Source: JANRLT01 sp041736895
Lineage (GTDB): Bacteria > Planctomycetota > Planctomycetia > Pirellulales > JALHPA01
DNA length: 19,419 bases
Direction: 5' to 3'
Assembly: GCA_041736895.1 (NCBI GenBank)
Contig: JBGSSS010000071.1
Location: forward strand, 1 to 19,419
The notes under the pieces were generated by a model, which was given only the letters and a program-made list of their open reading frames with translations, was not told the DNA's origin and did no database searches. The translations under genes were made by a program, and so were the position numbers. Of this stretch, positions 1 to 6,757 are shown piece after piece. Every line of letters begins with the position of its first letter. Position 1 is the stretch's first letter.

Positions 1-478
1 CGTCGGCCGCGATCGCTGGGTCAGGATGCTCCAAGTGCTTCGCGAAATAGGGCAGCCGTTCCTTGCTCGGCTGCCGCGGCTGCGGCGCGCGGGCGAAGTA
101 CGCCAGCAGCGTCTCGTCGGCCGGCTTGAGCGTCCACGCACGCTCGTCATCTTGGGTGCCACTGGCTTTGCCAGTGTTCTGGTTCGGTTCCTCGCCAAAG
201 AGCAACCGCAGCTCGCCCGCCGGCAGCGATTTCGCTAGTGGGATCGCGGCGAGCGATTCCAGCGCGAAGCCGTCGCCTTTGAAGCGCTGCTGGACGAGAA
301 ACGGCTGCTTGCCAGATTTCGTTTCGGTTGCGGTCACTGCCCGCGCTTCGCCGAGCAAACAAACGGCCGAGTCTTCGCGCAACTGCGCGAGCGTCGGTTC
401 GAGGGCGGGGCAGAAGGGGCAGGCGTGCAGCGGTTGGCAAAAAACAAAAGTTGCCAACACCGCAAAAAAGCTCAGCAT
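1..478 (-). CDS. Secreted CPFC-motif protein, partial (3' end beyond window)
   Basis: The reading frame starts at the ATG at 478 and stays open to the left edge, so only the first 159 residues are present. A hydrophobic signal peptide (about residues 1-19) is followed at once by CPFC at residues 20-23. The layout then matches the CPFC protein at 2685-3965: a beta-rich segment ending in a ValGln..PheLysGlyAsp stretch (compare ValAspLysValLeuLysGlyAsp there), and a segment near residues 140-159 (LPYFAKHLEHPDPAIAAD) corresponding to its LEKYLDVALALPEDRGERA region. It is therefore a paralogue and probably an exported protein. The Cys right after the signal peptide could be lipidated or could bind metal; neither is proven. 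It lies 360 bases downstream of the DUF3299-like genes on the same strand, with repeats between. The function of the family is not known to me. Confidence 0.7.
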   Translation of the reverse strand, partial: MLSFFAVLATFVFCQPLHACPFCPALEPTLAQLREDSAVCLLGEARAVTATETKSGKQPFLVQQRFKGDGFALESLAAIPLAKSLPAGELRLLFGEEPNQNTGKASGTQDDERAWTLKPADETLLAYFARAPQPRQPSKERLPYFAKHLEHPDPAIAAD

Positions 479-838
479 ACCAGAAACCCGTCTGGCTCCC
501 TCCCCCTTGCGGGGAGGGCTGGGGAGGGGGTTTTTGAACGCGTGAAATCTTTGAGATAACCAACTCACCTTGGCAAGGAACCTTCCGCTCTTTGAACCAT
601 CGCCAACTCTAGCCCCCCTCCCTAACCCTTCCCGCGAGGGGGAGGGGACCAAACGGGTTCTTGTTGGAGGTGGCTCGCTCTGTTTCACGGAGACTGCTCG
701 CGAGGTTGCCCTTCCGTGGCAAGGGAAAAATACTCTTCAAACCAACAATCGTGTTCAGCGCCAACCCAAGCCTGGGGATGGTAAGCCCATCCGTAGGAGA
801 AACATGGAATCCGCAAGCAGGAGCATCCAAGAAATTCC
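479..838. other. Intergenic stretch with repeat element, no gene
   Basis: This 360-base gap separates the third DUF3299-like gene from the partial CPFC gene. Its left half (484-660) is an inverted-repeat pair described separately. The rest (about 661-838) holds short palindromic patches such as TTGCCC..GGCAA near 706-724 but no convincing coding frame: open frames here are short and cross the repeat arms. I see no clear promoter or terminator. Confidence 0.6.
484..660. repeat. GC-rich inverted-repeat element (family A, copy 1)
   Basis: The left arm (about 486-530) reads ACCCGTCTGG-CTCCCTCCCCC then TTGC and GGGGAGGG. The reverse complement of the right arm (about 613-658) reads ACCCGTTTGGTCCCCTCCCC and so on, so the two arms form an imperfect inverted repeat around an 82-base centre. 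Each arm is itself a palindrome (CCCTCCCCC..GGGGAGGG). A second pair of the same family sits at 9441-9627. The arrangement is MITE-like, but no target-site duplication was recognised. Confidence 0.75.
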
Positions 839-1297
839 TTACTTCACCTTCTCCGCCGTGAGATGATAGATCGACATCCACGTCCCGTCAGGTCGTTTCC
901 TTTCGCGGACGTCGAAGATGCCGTCGATCGCGATCGGCCGCGTGGTGAAGTCCGTCGATTCGCCCTCGACCATTTCGACCATCATGCAATCGAACAAGTC
1001 GGCCTTGGGCCCAAAGCAGCATTCGAGATTGTCGCGGACCAGGACGAAATCCGTGAGGCCCGTCGCTTGGGTGCCCGGCAGAATCCAGCCGCGGATCCGA
1101 ATCTTTTTGCCGACGAGAGCTTCGATCTCGGGCGTGAGCATTTTTTCGCGCTCGAACGGATCGCCCTTCTTCATCTCGAATTTGACTTTGTCAAACGTGA
1201 TGTTGCGCGGCTGTTCGGCCGCGGCTTCGGTCGCGGTAAACGCAGCGAACATCAGGAAAGCCAGCGCACGAATCGTCAAATTCAAGTAGCTCATCAT
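839..1297 (-). CDS. Exported DUF3299-like protein (third of three)
   Basis: 152 residues. The N-terminal signal peptide is about residues 1-27, ending in ATEAAAE. The mature part has LVGKKIRIRGWILPG (61-75), FVLVRDN (84-90), CCFG at 93-96, another Cys at 104, and DFTTRPIAIDGIFDVRE (116-132). These match the VGKKVRIxGYxxPG / FxL / CCFG pattern of DUF3299-like proteins, and an OB-like beta barrel is my inference. Residues 31-75 are close to the preceding gene's product (ITFDxxKFExKKG, MLTPEIExLVGKK), so the two are tandem duplicates. Its ATG overlaps the upstream TGA as ATGA (1297-1294), which implies translational coupling. The second codon is also ATG, so a start one codon later is possible. 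CCFG may bind a metal or be redox active; this has not been shown. Confidence 0.8.
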   Translation of the reverse strand: MMSYLNLTIRALAFLMFAAFTATEAAAEQPRNITFDKVKFEMKKGDPFEREKMLTPEIEALVGKKIRIRGWILPGTQATGLTDFVLVRDNLECCFGPKADLFDCMMVEMVEGESTDFTTRPIAIDGIFDVRERKRPDGTWMSIYHLTAEKVK

Positions 1298-1812
1298 TTT
1301 CCTGCTCCGGGTGGGATGGGCTGAACTGTTTCTTTATCTTTGGCAAGTGCGTTACTGATTTTTACATTTCCGGCGCTCGCACTCTCGGCCGTGAGTTGAT
1401 AAACGGCAAAAGTGGTGTTGTCGGTTTTTTTAAGTTCGCGAATCTCAAACACACCATCGAGTATAACCTTCCTGGTAGTGAAATCCACGCCCTGGCCTGC
1501 GGCCATATTCACGACAATCACTTCGCAAAGCGGTGATCGCCATGGATTGTTCAGCAAGCCATCGTGAAATAAGACAAACTCTTCGATCCCCTTGGCTTCA
1601 GTGCCAGGCATAATGTACCCGGCGATCCGCACTTTCTTCCCCACGAGCTTTTCGATCTCGGGCGTGAGCATCTTCCGGTCAAACGCTTCGCCCTTTTTGA
1701 TCTCGAACTTGAGCGTATCAAACGTGATCTCGCGCGGCGCGGCGGCTTCTTCCGCGCGTGCCGGCAGCGGCAGGAGCAGCAAGAGACAGAGCGTCAAGCG
1801 CGCGTGCATCAT
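1294..1812 (-). CDS. Exported DUF3299-like protein (second of three, CCFG motif lost)
   Basis: 172 residues starting at MMHAR. The signal peptide is residues 1-20 (LLLLLPLPARA then EE). It contains MLTPEIEKLVGKKVRIAGYIMPG in the region 48-70, FVLFHD (79-84), one Cys at 96 in SPLCEVIVV, and DFTTRKVILDGVFEIREL (110-127). The CCFG motif present in both sister proteins is replaced here by LLNNPWRSPLC, so this copy keeps only one mature cysteine. The frame is open for about 300 bases upstream of this start, but that part lies over the preceding gene in another frame and is Arg/Gln-rich, so it was discarded. The start at 1812 overlaps the upstream stop (ATGA, 1812-1809), as the downstream gene's start overlaps this gene's stop. 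All three genes are therefore very likely one transcript. Confidence 0.8.
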   Translation of the reverse strand: MMHARLTLCLLLLLPLPARAEEAAAPREITFDTLKFEIKKGEAFDRKMLTPEIEKLVGKKVRIAGYIMPGTEAKGIEEFVLFHDGLLNNPWRSPLCEVIVVNMAAGQGVDFTTRKVILDGVFEIRELKKTDNTTFAVYQLTAESASAGNVKISNALAKDKETVQPIPPGAGK

Positions 1813-2540
1813 CGCTTTTCGGCTCCTTCGAGGATGTACCAGACGTCGCCGCCGTTGCTGACTTGGACGGCGTTCTTGGTCGGCTTGTAATGAAACGTGC
1901 CCGAGAATTTTTGCAGCCGGTCGGTGTAGTCGATGCCCGCCGTGTCGGTCAGTTTGATCAAGACACGGTCGGTGATCTTGGGATTGCCGCCGAAGCAGCA
2001 ATCGCCTTTGTCGGCGCAGAGGATAAAGGTCTGGATGTTGTTGTTCTGATTCCCGGCGAGCGCGTAGCCCTTGATGAGCACCTTCTTCCCGTCGAGCGCT
2101 TGCAGGCTCTTTTCCCACGCGGCGATGTCGCGCTCGTCTTGCTGCAACTGCGCAAAGCCCAAGCGAGTTTCCCCGGGGCGGAGTTCCGTCGCGTATTCAT
2201 ACGCATGCAGCGACAGACTCCCAAACGTCGCGACGCAAGCAACCGCCAGCGCGATCGTCGCCAAGGCCACGCCGCGCACTTCGTCGCGGTTCGCGCGTGT
2301 GTTGCGCCAAGCCCAGAGGGCCAGCACCAGCGCCAAGATCGCAAAGCTCGCCAGCAGCAGATCGAAAAACGCGATCAAGCTCACCACCGACACGACCAAA
2401 CTCACCACGGCCAGCATCGACAGCGGACGATACTCGCTCCACGAATCATCGCCGTCGTGTTCGATGTCGTTGTTCGCGGCGCGCGACGACGGGGCCAACT
2501 CCGCGGTTGGTAGTTTCTCGGATTCAACGAGCGTGGACAT
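1809..2540 (-). CDS. Membrane-anchored DUF3299-like protein with DUF4190-like N-terminus (first of three)
   Basis: 243 residues. The N-terminal 38 residues are acidic and soluble. Hydrophobic segments follow at about 40-60, 62-78 and 88-108, resembling the short helical DUF4190-type module common in planctomycete proteins. The C-terminal domain (about 125-240) has LDGKKVLIKGYALAG (149-163), TFILCADKGDCCFGG (171-185) and IDYTDRLQKFSGTF (203-216), the same pattern as the two downstream genes. Unlike them it has no cleavable signal peptide, so the domain is probably tethered to the membrane. I chose the ATG at 2540 because the open frame further upstream runs into an inverted repeat (2588-2661) and reads as low-complexity translation of it. 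The stop overlaps the next gene's ATG. Confidence 0.8.
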   Translation of the reverse strand: MSTLVESEKLPTAELAPSSRAANNDIEHDGDDSWSEYRPLSMLAVVSLVVSVVSLIAFFDLLLASFAILALVLALWAWRNTRANRDEVRGVALATIALAVACVATFGSLSLHAYEYATELRPGETRLGFAQLQQDERDIAAWEKSLQALDGKKVLIKGYALAGNQNNNIQTFILCADKGDCCFGGNPKITDRVLIKLTDTAGIDYTDRLQKFSGTFHYKPTKNAVQVSNGGDVWYILEGAEKR

Positions 2541-2587
2541 AAAAAGCAATTTGGCGTTAATCGGTCGAACTCGTTTTCCTGTCAAAA

Positions 2588-2661
2588 GTAGGTCAGGCTT
2601 TAGCCTGACAAGCTCAGCCCGAGCGTCCACGCCGGGCGTGTCAGGCTGAAGCCTGACCTAC
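2588..2661. repeat. Inverted repeat (family E) between CPFC gene and DUF3299-like genes
   Basis: GTAGGTCAGGCTTTAGCCTG at 2588-2607 and its continuation ACA are mirrored at 2639-2661, with 22 of 23 bases complementary and a 28-base centre. Each arm also contains CAGGCT-TT/GA-AGCCTG, a palindrome. It fills most of the 144-base gap between the CPFC gene stop and the start at 2540. It lacks a T run on the minus strand, so it looks like a dispersed intergenic repeat rather than a standard terminator. Confidence 0.85.
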
Positions 2662-2684
2662 GTTATTCTACGCAAAAAACCGGG

Positions 2685-3965
2685 TTATGGCTTGGCCTTG
2701 GCCGTCGTCGTTTTTTCCGGCGATTTGCCGGTTTTGGACTCGATTTTCGCTGGCGAATCGTCTTTTTTCGGGGCTTCGGCCTTCGATTCGTCCTTTTTGC
2801 TTGGAACGATCGGGAACAGCATCGCCCGCTTGTAGGCGTCGGGGTCGATCTTTTGCATCTCGGCCAGGTACCCTTCGGCCACCGGTAGCGGGCAGATCCG
2901 CATGTACTTGGCCGCCGGGTCGCGCACGAAGTTCGCATCACCGTCTTTGTCGCGGTAAAGCTCCATCACGCGGTCGGTCACGCTCCAATCTTGCCAGCGG
3001 GCCAGATCGGGAATCACCAGGTCGGCGTACTTCGGATGGTCGAGAAACTTGCGCAGGAGCGGCGCGATCTTTTCCTTGCTGACGCTCTTGCCATCGTCGC
3101 CGTGAAAACGCAGCGCGAGCAAGACGCGATAGAGCCGCGAAAAGTTTTGCGCCTTGAGATCCGTCTCGACGAATTGCGTCTCGATGAGCGGCAACCCGGC
3201 TTCGCCCTTCAGCATCAGGTAGCAACCCAAGAGCGCATCGAGCCGCTTGCGCTGCAAGTCGTCCTTGGCGAGCAAGCGCTCTTCGAGCATCGGGATGTCC
3301 TCCGGTCCGCCGCAGATGCCGAGCAAGGTGTAGTTCAATGCGAGGAGCGAATCTTCGTTGTCGAGGTTCTTCAGGTTCTCGCGAATTTGTTTCAGGTCAA
3401 ATTGCTTTGCGACCCGTTGCAGGTCCTTGTACTCGGTCGTGGCAAATTCGTTGTAGGCGTCTTGGCGGACCATCATGTCGCTATCGAGCATGTACTCTTG
3501 CATCTTCACGGCGCGCTCGCCCCGGTCTTCCGGCAAGGCCAACGCCACGTCCAGGTACTTCTCCAGCCGCGCGCTCATCTCGATCGGTGTCCCCCACTCG
3601 GGCTTCGGCTGGCTCGCGCCGTAGATCAGGAACTTGGTCCCCGGCTTGGCTTCGCCGAAGTAGATCGCTTGGAACTCGACGTCGGGCTTGATGATCTTGT
3701 CCCCCTTGAGAACCTTGTCAACAAGGAACGTCGCGCGGGGGACGTCGTCGGCGCCGCGGAGCTGCGCCGCATCGGAATTCGGCGCGAGCTTGACCAGCTT
3801 GGCATACACGGCCATGTCCGAGAGATCGATCTCTTCGGCAAACGTGGCACTCACCGCGCCGCAGAACGGGCAGGCGGTTGCGGGTGTAATGCTGTAAGCG
3901 AGTAACGCGAGTAACGCGAGCAGAAGAAAGGCTCGCATGATCGATTTGGTAGTGATGAAATTCAT
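2685..3965 (-). CDS. Secreted CPFC-motif protein with helical repeat C-terminal half
   Basis: 426 residues from the ATG at 3965, which has a weak AGAGAA upstream; an ATG at 3938 (MRAFLLL) is the alternative. The signal peptide ends near residue 31 (ITPATA) and the mature protein begins CPFC (32-35). Residues about 52-118 form a beta-rich segment (MAVYAKLVKLAP, RATFLVDKVLKGDK, GTKFLIYG), loosely like NTR/OB domains in which Cys-rich starts precede a GK-V..V..VWKG pattern. Residues about 150-385 are mostly helical and HEAT-like, including ALALPEDRGERAVKMQEYM and VIPDLARWQDWSVTDRVMEL. The tail (390-426) is Lys/Glu/Ser-rich and disordered. Sited between the ABC permease and the DUF3299-like genes and paralogous to the partial gene at 1-478, it is probably an envelope component of the same system. 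Its function is unknown. Confidence 0.75.
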   Translation of the reverse strand: MNFITTKSIMRAFLLLALLALLAYSITPATACPFCGAVSATFAEEIDLSDMAVYAKLVKLAPNSDAAQLRGADDVPRATFLVDKVLKGDKIIKPDVEFQAIYFGEAKPGTKFLIYGASQPKPEWGTPIEMSARLEKYLDVALALPEDRGERAVKMQEYMLDSDMMVRQDAYNEFATTEYKDLQRVAKQFDLKQIRENLKNLDNEDSLLALNYTLLGICGGPEDIPMLEERLLAKDDLQRKRLDALLGCYLMLKGEAGLPLIETQFVETDLKAQNFSRLYRVLLALRFHGDDGKSVSKEKIAPLLRKFLDHPKYADLVIPDLARWQDWSVTDRVMELYRDKDGDANFVRDPAAKYMRICPLPVAEGYLAEMQKIDPDAYKRAMLFPIVPSKKDESKAEAPKKDDSPAKIESKTGKSPEKTTTAKAKP

Positions 3966-4262
3966 TATGAGATTCTCTGAAAATGTAAGGTTCTGCATTG
4001 AGGTCCGGAGGACCGGAATGCTTAAGCCCAGCCCGTTAGGGCTGGGTTGGGTCATTGTTATGATCCTGAGGCCTGGAAGGCCGACACTTGTGCCGGTCCT
4101 CCGGACCTCCGATTTCAATCCGCATCTATCCCAGGCCTCGCGGCCTGGGCTTAATCCTTTCGGTCCTCCGGACCTAAGGAAAACTTTCCCACTGACTAGG
4201 CGTCGAAACATTTTGTCGCCCTCGCTAACGCTACGGGCTACAAAATGTGGACTAACCCAGCT
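3966..4262. repeat. Palindrome-dense intergenic block (families F and G)
   Basis: This 297-base gap between permease and CPFC gene is nearly all repeat. AGGTCCGGAGGACCGG at 4001-4016 continues to AAGCCCA (4030) and is mirrored at 4146-4175, giving a 30-base arm pair. Inside lie GCCCAGCCCGTTAGGGCTGG (4026-4045), a second GGTCCTCCGGACC near 4095-4107, and CCCAGGCCTCGCGGCCTGGG (4130-4149). A separate palindrome has arms ACATTTTG (4208-4215) and CAAAATGT (4241-4248) around GTCGCCCTCGCTAACG; a related string occurs on the opposite strand near 15341-15361. No gene is supported here. The open frame upstream of the CPFC start is translation of this repeat. Confidence 0.8.
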
Positions 4263-5636
4263 CTACGGCACCGCGGTCAATGCCTTGGCGACGTCCGTCT
4301 TGTAAACCGTCATCGCGGGCAGATACCCGACGATGCCCGAGAGCAAAATCAACCCGGGGATCAACACCGCTTCGTACTTTGAAAACGTCCAAGGGTTCAA
4401 ACTGATTCCGGTCAGCGGCGTGACCCAATGATTGGCGACCGCGAGCAGTCCGTGCCCAATCAACCAGCCGGCGAGTCCGCCGAGGAGCGTCAGGAGCATC
4501 GTCTCGAGGAACATCAGGAGCATGACCGTCTCGCGGCGGGCGCCGAGCGCCCGCATCACGGCGATGTCATGCAGCCGTTCGTTCATGCTGTTGTAAATGC
4601 TCACCAAGATGCTCACGGCCGAAGCAAACACGACGGCCGCCGTCAGCGCGAGCAGCACATAGAGCAGCGGATTCACGAAATTTTTCGAGATGTCGTACGC
4701 CGTGCGGACGCTGTTCACCCCCTGGGCATCGGGGCCATCGTTGATCATGCCCATCAGATCTCTCGCATTCACATCCGCTTCGACACCTTTCCCGACGGTT
4801 TGCAGCATGATCGCCGAGCACTTGCGAAACTCATCGGGCAGCGGTTCGTGATGATCGTGGTCACAGACCTCGCCATCGGCATGCACGTGGATGTGCGGTT
4901 TGAGTTTTGCTTTCTGTTCCTCGGTTAGGTTGTCCGTGTTGACATGGCCTTCTTGGATGAAGAACCCTTCGATATTAATGAAGACACCGCGGTCGTTCGG
5001 GGTGCCGGTCGGGGCCAAAATGCCGGTGACTTTGAACTCATCGTGATGGCAATTTTCGTGGCCTTTTTCCGGAACCGAATGCGTCGGCCGCAGGACATCG
5101 CCGACCTTGAGGCCGAGGCTGCTCGCGGCGCTCGAACCCAAGACGGCCGTGAGAAAATCGTACCGCTTGAACGCCTCGCCCTGGGCGAACGTCATCAGTT
5201 CCATCTTCTTCGCGGCCAGGTTCGCCGGCGTCGTGAAATAATCGGGCGTCGTGGCGATGACCTGAAAATCTTCGTAGAAGTCTCCCTTGCAAATCGGAAT
5301 CGCACGATCGACCCAGCCGGCGTATTTGCCCGTCTTGCCGTCCTTGCGATCGCCTTTGCCGAGGAACTCTTGATAATACGACCACGGGAGCGTTTGCTGA
5401 ATCGGCCGGTCGATGTGATAGACCGAGTTCATCACCAACTGAACGGCACTTCCTTTGGGGCCAACGAGGAGCGAATGATTCAGCGCCGGCCCGGCTTCGT
5501 ACGCATTGCGCACGGCTTGGCCCGCGACCAGGATCGCGACCATCAGCGTCACGCCGAGCGCGACCGACGCGCCGGTCAGGAACGTCGAGAACCCGCGCTG
5601 CTGCAAATTTCGCCAGGCGATTTTCCAAAGACTCAT
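4263..5636 (-). CDS. ABC transporter permease, MacB/FtsX type, with His/Cys-rich extracytoplasmic loop
   Basis: 457 residues. There is one N-terminal helix (about 18-42), a large extracytoplasmic domain (about 43-322), then three helices (about 322-347, 371-402, 422-445) before a short tail. This is the type VII, MacB/LolC/FtsX topology, and MNERLHDIAVMRALGARR (351-368) is the cytoplasmic coupling region typical of the family. Such permeases pass conformational change to periplasmic partners rather than carry small solutes across. Two clusters stand out in the external domain: HENCHH at 193-198 and HIHVHADGEVCDHDHH at 248-263, which look like metal-binding loops. The ATG at 5636 overlaps the ATPase stop as ATGA, so the pair is translationally coupled. 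The open frame further upstream lies over the ATPase gene and was rejected. Confidence 0.9.
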   Translation of the reverse strand: MSLWKIAWRNLQQRGFSTFLTGASVALGVTLMVAILVAGQAVRNAYEAGPALNHSLLVGPKGSAVQLVMNSVYHIDRPIQQTLPWSYYQEFLGKGDRKDGKTGKYAGWVDRAIPICKGDFYEDFQVIATTPDYFTTPANLAAKKMELMTFAQGEAFKRYDFLTAVLGSSAASSLGLKVGDVLRPTHSVPEKGHENCHHDEFKVTGILAPTGTPNDRGVFINIEGFFIQEGHVNTDNLTEEQKAKLKPHIHVHADGEVCDHDHHEPLPDEFRKCSAIMLQTVGKGVEADVNARDLMGMINDGPDAQGVNSVRTAYDISKNFVNPLLYVLLALTAAVVFASAVSILVSIYNSMNERLHDIAVMRALGARRETVMLLMFLETMLLTLLGGLAGWLIGHGLLAVANHWVTPLTGISLNPWTFSKYEAVLIPGLILLSGIVGYLPAMTVYKTDVAKALTAVP

Positions 5637-6334
5637 ACGGTCACCTCTTTCGCTGCCTGCGGGTTCTTGAAGATCATCGCGTGGTTCAGTTGTTCTAAAT
5701 TCTCGACGCGGTCGAATTGATTCGCCACTTCGGGTGCATGCGTCACGAGCAAGAGCGCGATGCCATCGGTGCCGCATGTCTCGCGGATCAGGTCGATGAC
5801 TTGCTGTTGATTGCGCGGATCGACGTTGGCCGTCGGTTCGTCGGCGAGCAAGAGCTTGGGCCGATTCGCCAAAGCCCGCGCGACGGCGACGCGCTGTTGT
5901 TCGCCGACCGAGAGTTGTTTCGGTTTGTGGTCGGCGCGATGATCGAGGCCAACTCGCCGCAGCAGTTCATGGGCTTGCTTTGCGTCGGCCTTCTGACCGG
6001 AGAAGCTCATCGCGAGCAGGACGTTCTCGAGCGCCGAGAAAGCACTGAGCAAGTTGAATGTTTGAAAGACATACCCGATCTTGTTGGCGCGAAAGCGATC
6101 GCGCTTGGCTTCGCTCAGAGTTGTGATATCCGTTCCATCGACGACAACCGACCCGCTGTCGGGTTTGCTGATCCCGGCGATCGTGTGGAGCAACGTCGTC
6201 TTGCCGCAGCCGCTGCGCCCAACGAGGACGACCTGCTCCCCAGCGTCGATGTCGAGCGACGGGATATCGAGAATCGGCAACCGCTCGCCCGACGGCGTCG
6301 TGAATGCCTTGCGAATTTGGGTAAGTTTGAGCAT
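5633..6334 (-). CDS. ABC transporter ATP-binding protein, LolD/MacB-type
   Basis: 233 residues, the usual size for LolD/FtsE-like ATPases. Visible motifs are Walker A GRSGCGKT (39-46), the Q-loop Gln at 91, the signature LSVGEQQR (141-148, with Val in place of the usual Gly), Walker B LLLADEP (161-167) followed by TANVD, and the switch His at 199 in VTHAPEVA. It hydrolyses ATP to drive the permease encoded next to it, with which it shares an ATGA overlap. I chose MLKLTQIRKAF at 6334 because LolD-type proteins begin this way. The 50 residues possible upstream come from translating a palindromic repeat (6358-6441). It is the first gene of the minus-strand cluster, so a promoter is expected in 6335-6757. 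Confidence 0.92.
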   Translation of the reverse strand: MLKLTQIRKAFTTPSGERLPILDIPSLDIDAGEQVVLVGRSGCGKTTLLHTIAGISKPDSGSVVVDGTDITTLSEAKRDRFRANKIGYVFQTFNLLSAFSALENVLLAMSFSGQKADAKQAHELLRRVGLDHRADHKPKQLSVGEQQRVAVARALANRPKLLLADEPTANVDPRNQQQVIDLIRETCGTDGIALLLVTHAPEVANQFDRVENLEQLNHAMIFKNPQAAKEVTV

Positions 6335-6357
6335 CAATGATTGAGAAGAAACACCCC

Positions 6358-6441
6358 GTAGCCAAGGTCGTGAGACCTTGGATGATTTTGAGTAAAACGA
6401 CGACCAACCTGACGCGTCCAAGCTCTTACGAGCTTGGCTAC
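6358..6441. repeat. Paired palindrome (family D, copy 1)
   Basis: GTAGCCAAGGTCGTGAGACC (then TTGGA) at 6358-6382 is mirrored by the arm at 6417-6441, whose reverse complement is GTAGCCAAGCTCGTAAGAGC (then TTGGA): 22 of 25 positions agree. Two of the three differences are partner positions inside each arm's own palindrome (CCAAGGTC..GACCTTGG versus CCAAGCTC..GAGCTTGG), which looks like compensatory change. Another copy lies at 14376-14453. Confidence 0.85.
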
Positions 6442-6520
6442 ATTTGATCCCTCTATTAAACCAGGAACGGCCGTCTGAAGCCATTGAGAAATGCCGCTGT
6501 TTTTTGTTACAACCAGTGTG

Positions 6521-6536
6521 CGGAACACCAGTTCCG
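6521..6536. promoter_or_regulatory. Possible operator dyad
   Basis: CGGAAC-ACCA-GTTCCG is a perfect 6-4-6 inverted repeat lying between two divergent genes and unlike any other repeat in the window. It could be a regulator binding site or a small hairpin. I do not recognise the regulator, and it does not resemble the AT-rich Zur or Fur boxes. Confidence 0.25.
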
Positions 6537-6670
6537 GATAGGTTTTACGTTGCATGCAGGCCGGTTGTTCGGCAAACTTGTTGAAGTCAGATTAATACGT
6601 TGCAAGCATCGGCGTCTGCACTCTCACATCCGGGGACTTACGTCCCCCGGCTCAGGTTTTTCGATCCCCG

Positions 6671-6753
6671 CATTTCTTCTTCCTCTTTCTTCCTTTCTTC
6701 TCTCGCTTCTTGTCTTTTCCCCAATCCCGAATCCCCAATCCCTAACCCCCAGC
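6671..6753 (+). repeat. Pyrimidine-rich repeat (family I) abutting a start codon
   Basis: A run of C/T-rich sequence with CTTCTTCC-type units is followed by CCCCAATC/CCGAATC/CCCCAATC units and ends in CCCCCAGC four bases before the ATG at 6758. The same pattern, ending CCCCAGC, recurs inside the downstream gene at about 7297-7364, and a C/T-rich relative lies at about 11343-11398. It leaves the gene with no recognisable Shine-Dalgarno sequence. Confidence 0.7.
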
Positions 6754-6757
6754 TTCC

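Larger units (their letters stand above)
6335..6757. other. Divergent intergenic region with repeats and a perfect dyad
   Basis: This gap lies between the divergent ATPase (minus) and RNase H-like (plus) genes and so should hold both promoters. Seen in it: a paired palindrome of family D (6358-6441); a perfect dyad CGGAAC-ACCA-GTTCCG at 6521-6536; a near-perfect hairpin CCGGGGACTTACGTCCCCCGG (6630-6650 region); and a pyrimidine tract (about 6671-6753) ending directly at the plus-strand start codon. No convincing -35/-10 pair was identified. Confidence 0.6.

Noticed and set aside
147..563. 138-codon minus-strand open frame at the left end
   Set aside because: Its N-terminus is translation of a family A repeat arm (PPPQPSPQGG type) and its body is the wrong frame of the CPFC gene starting at 478.
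2991..3905. 304-codon plus-strand open frame opposite the CPFC gene
   Set aside because: Antisense shadow: the minus-strand frame has a signal peptide and a paralogue in the window, while this one has neither.
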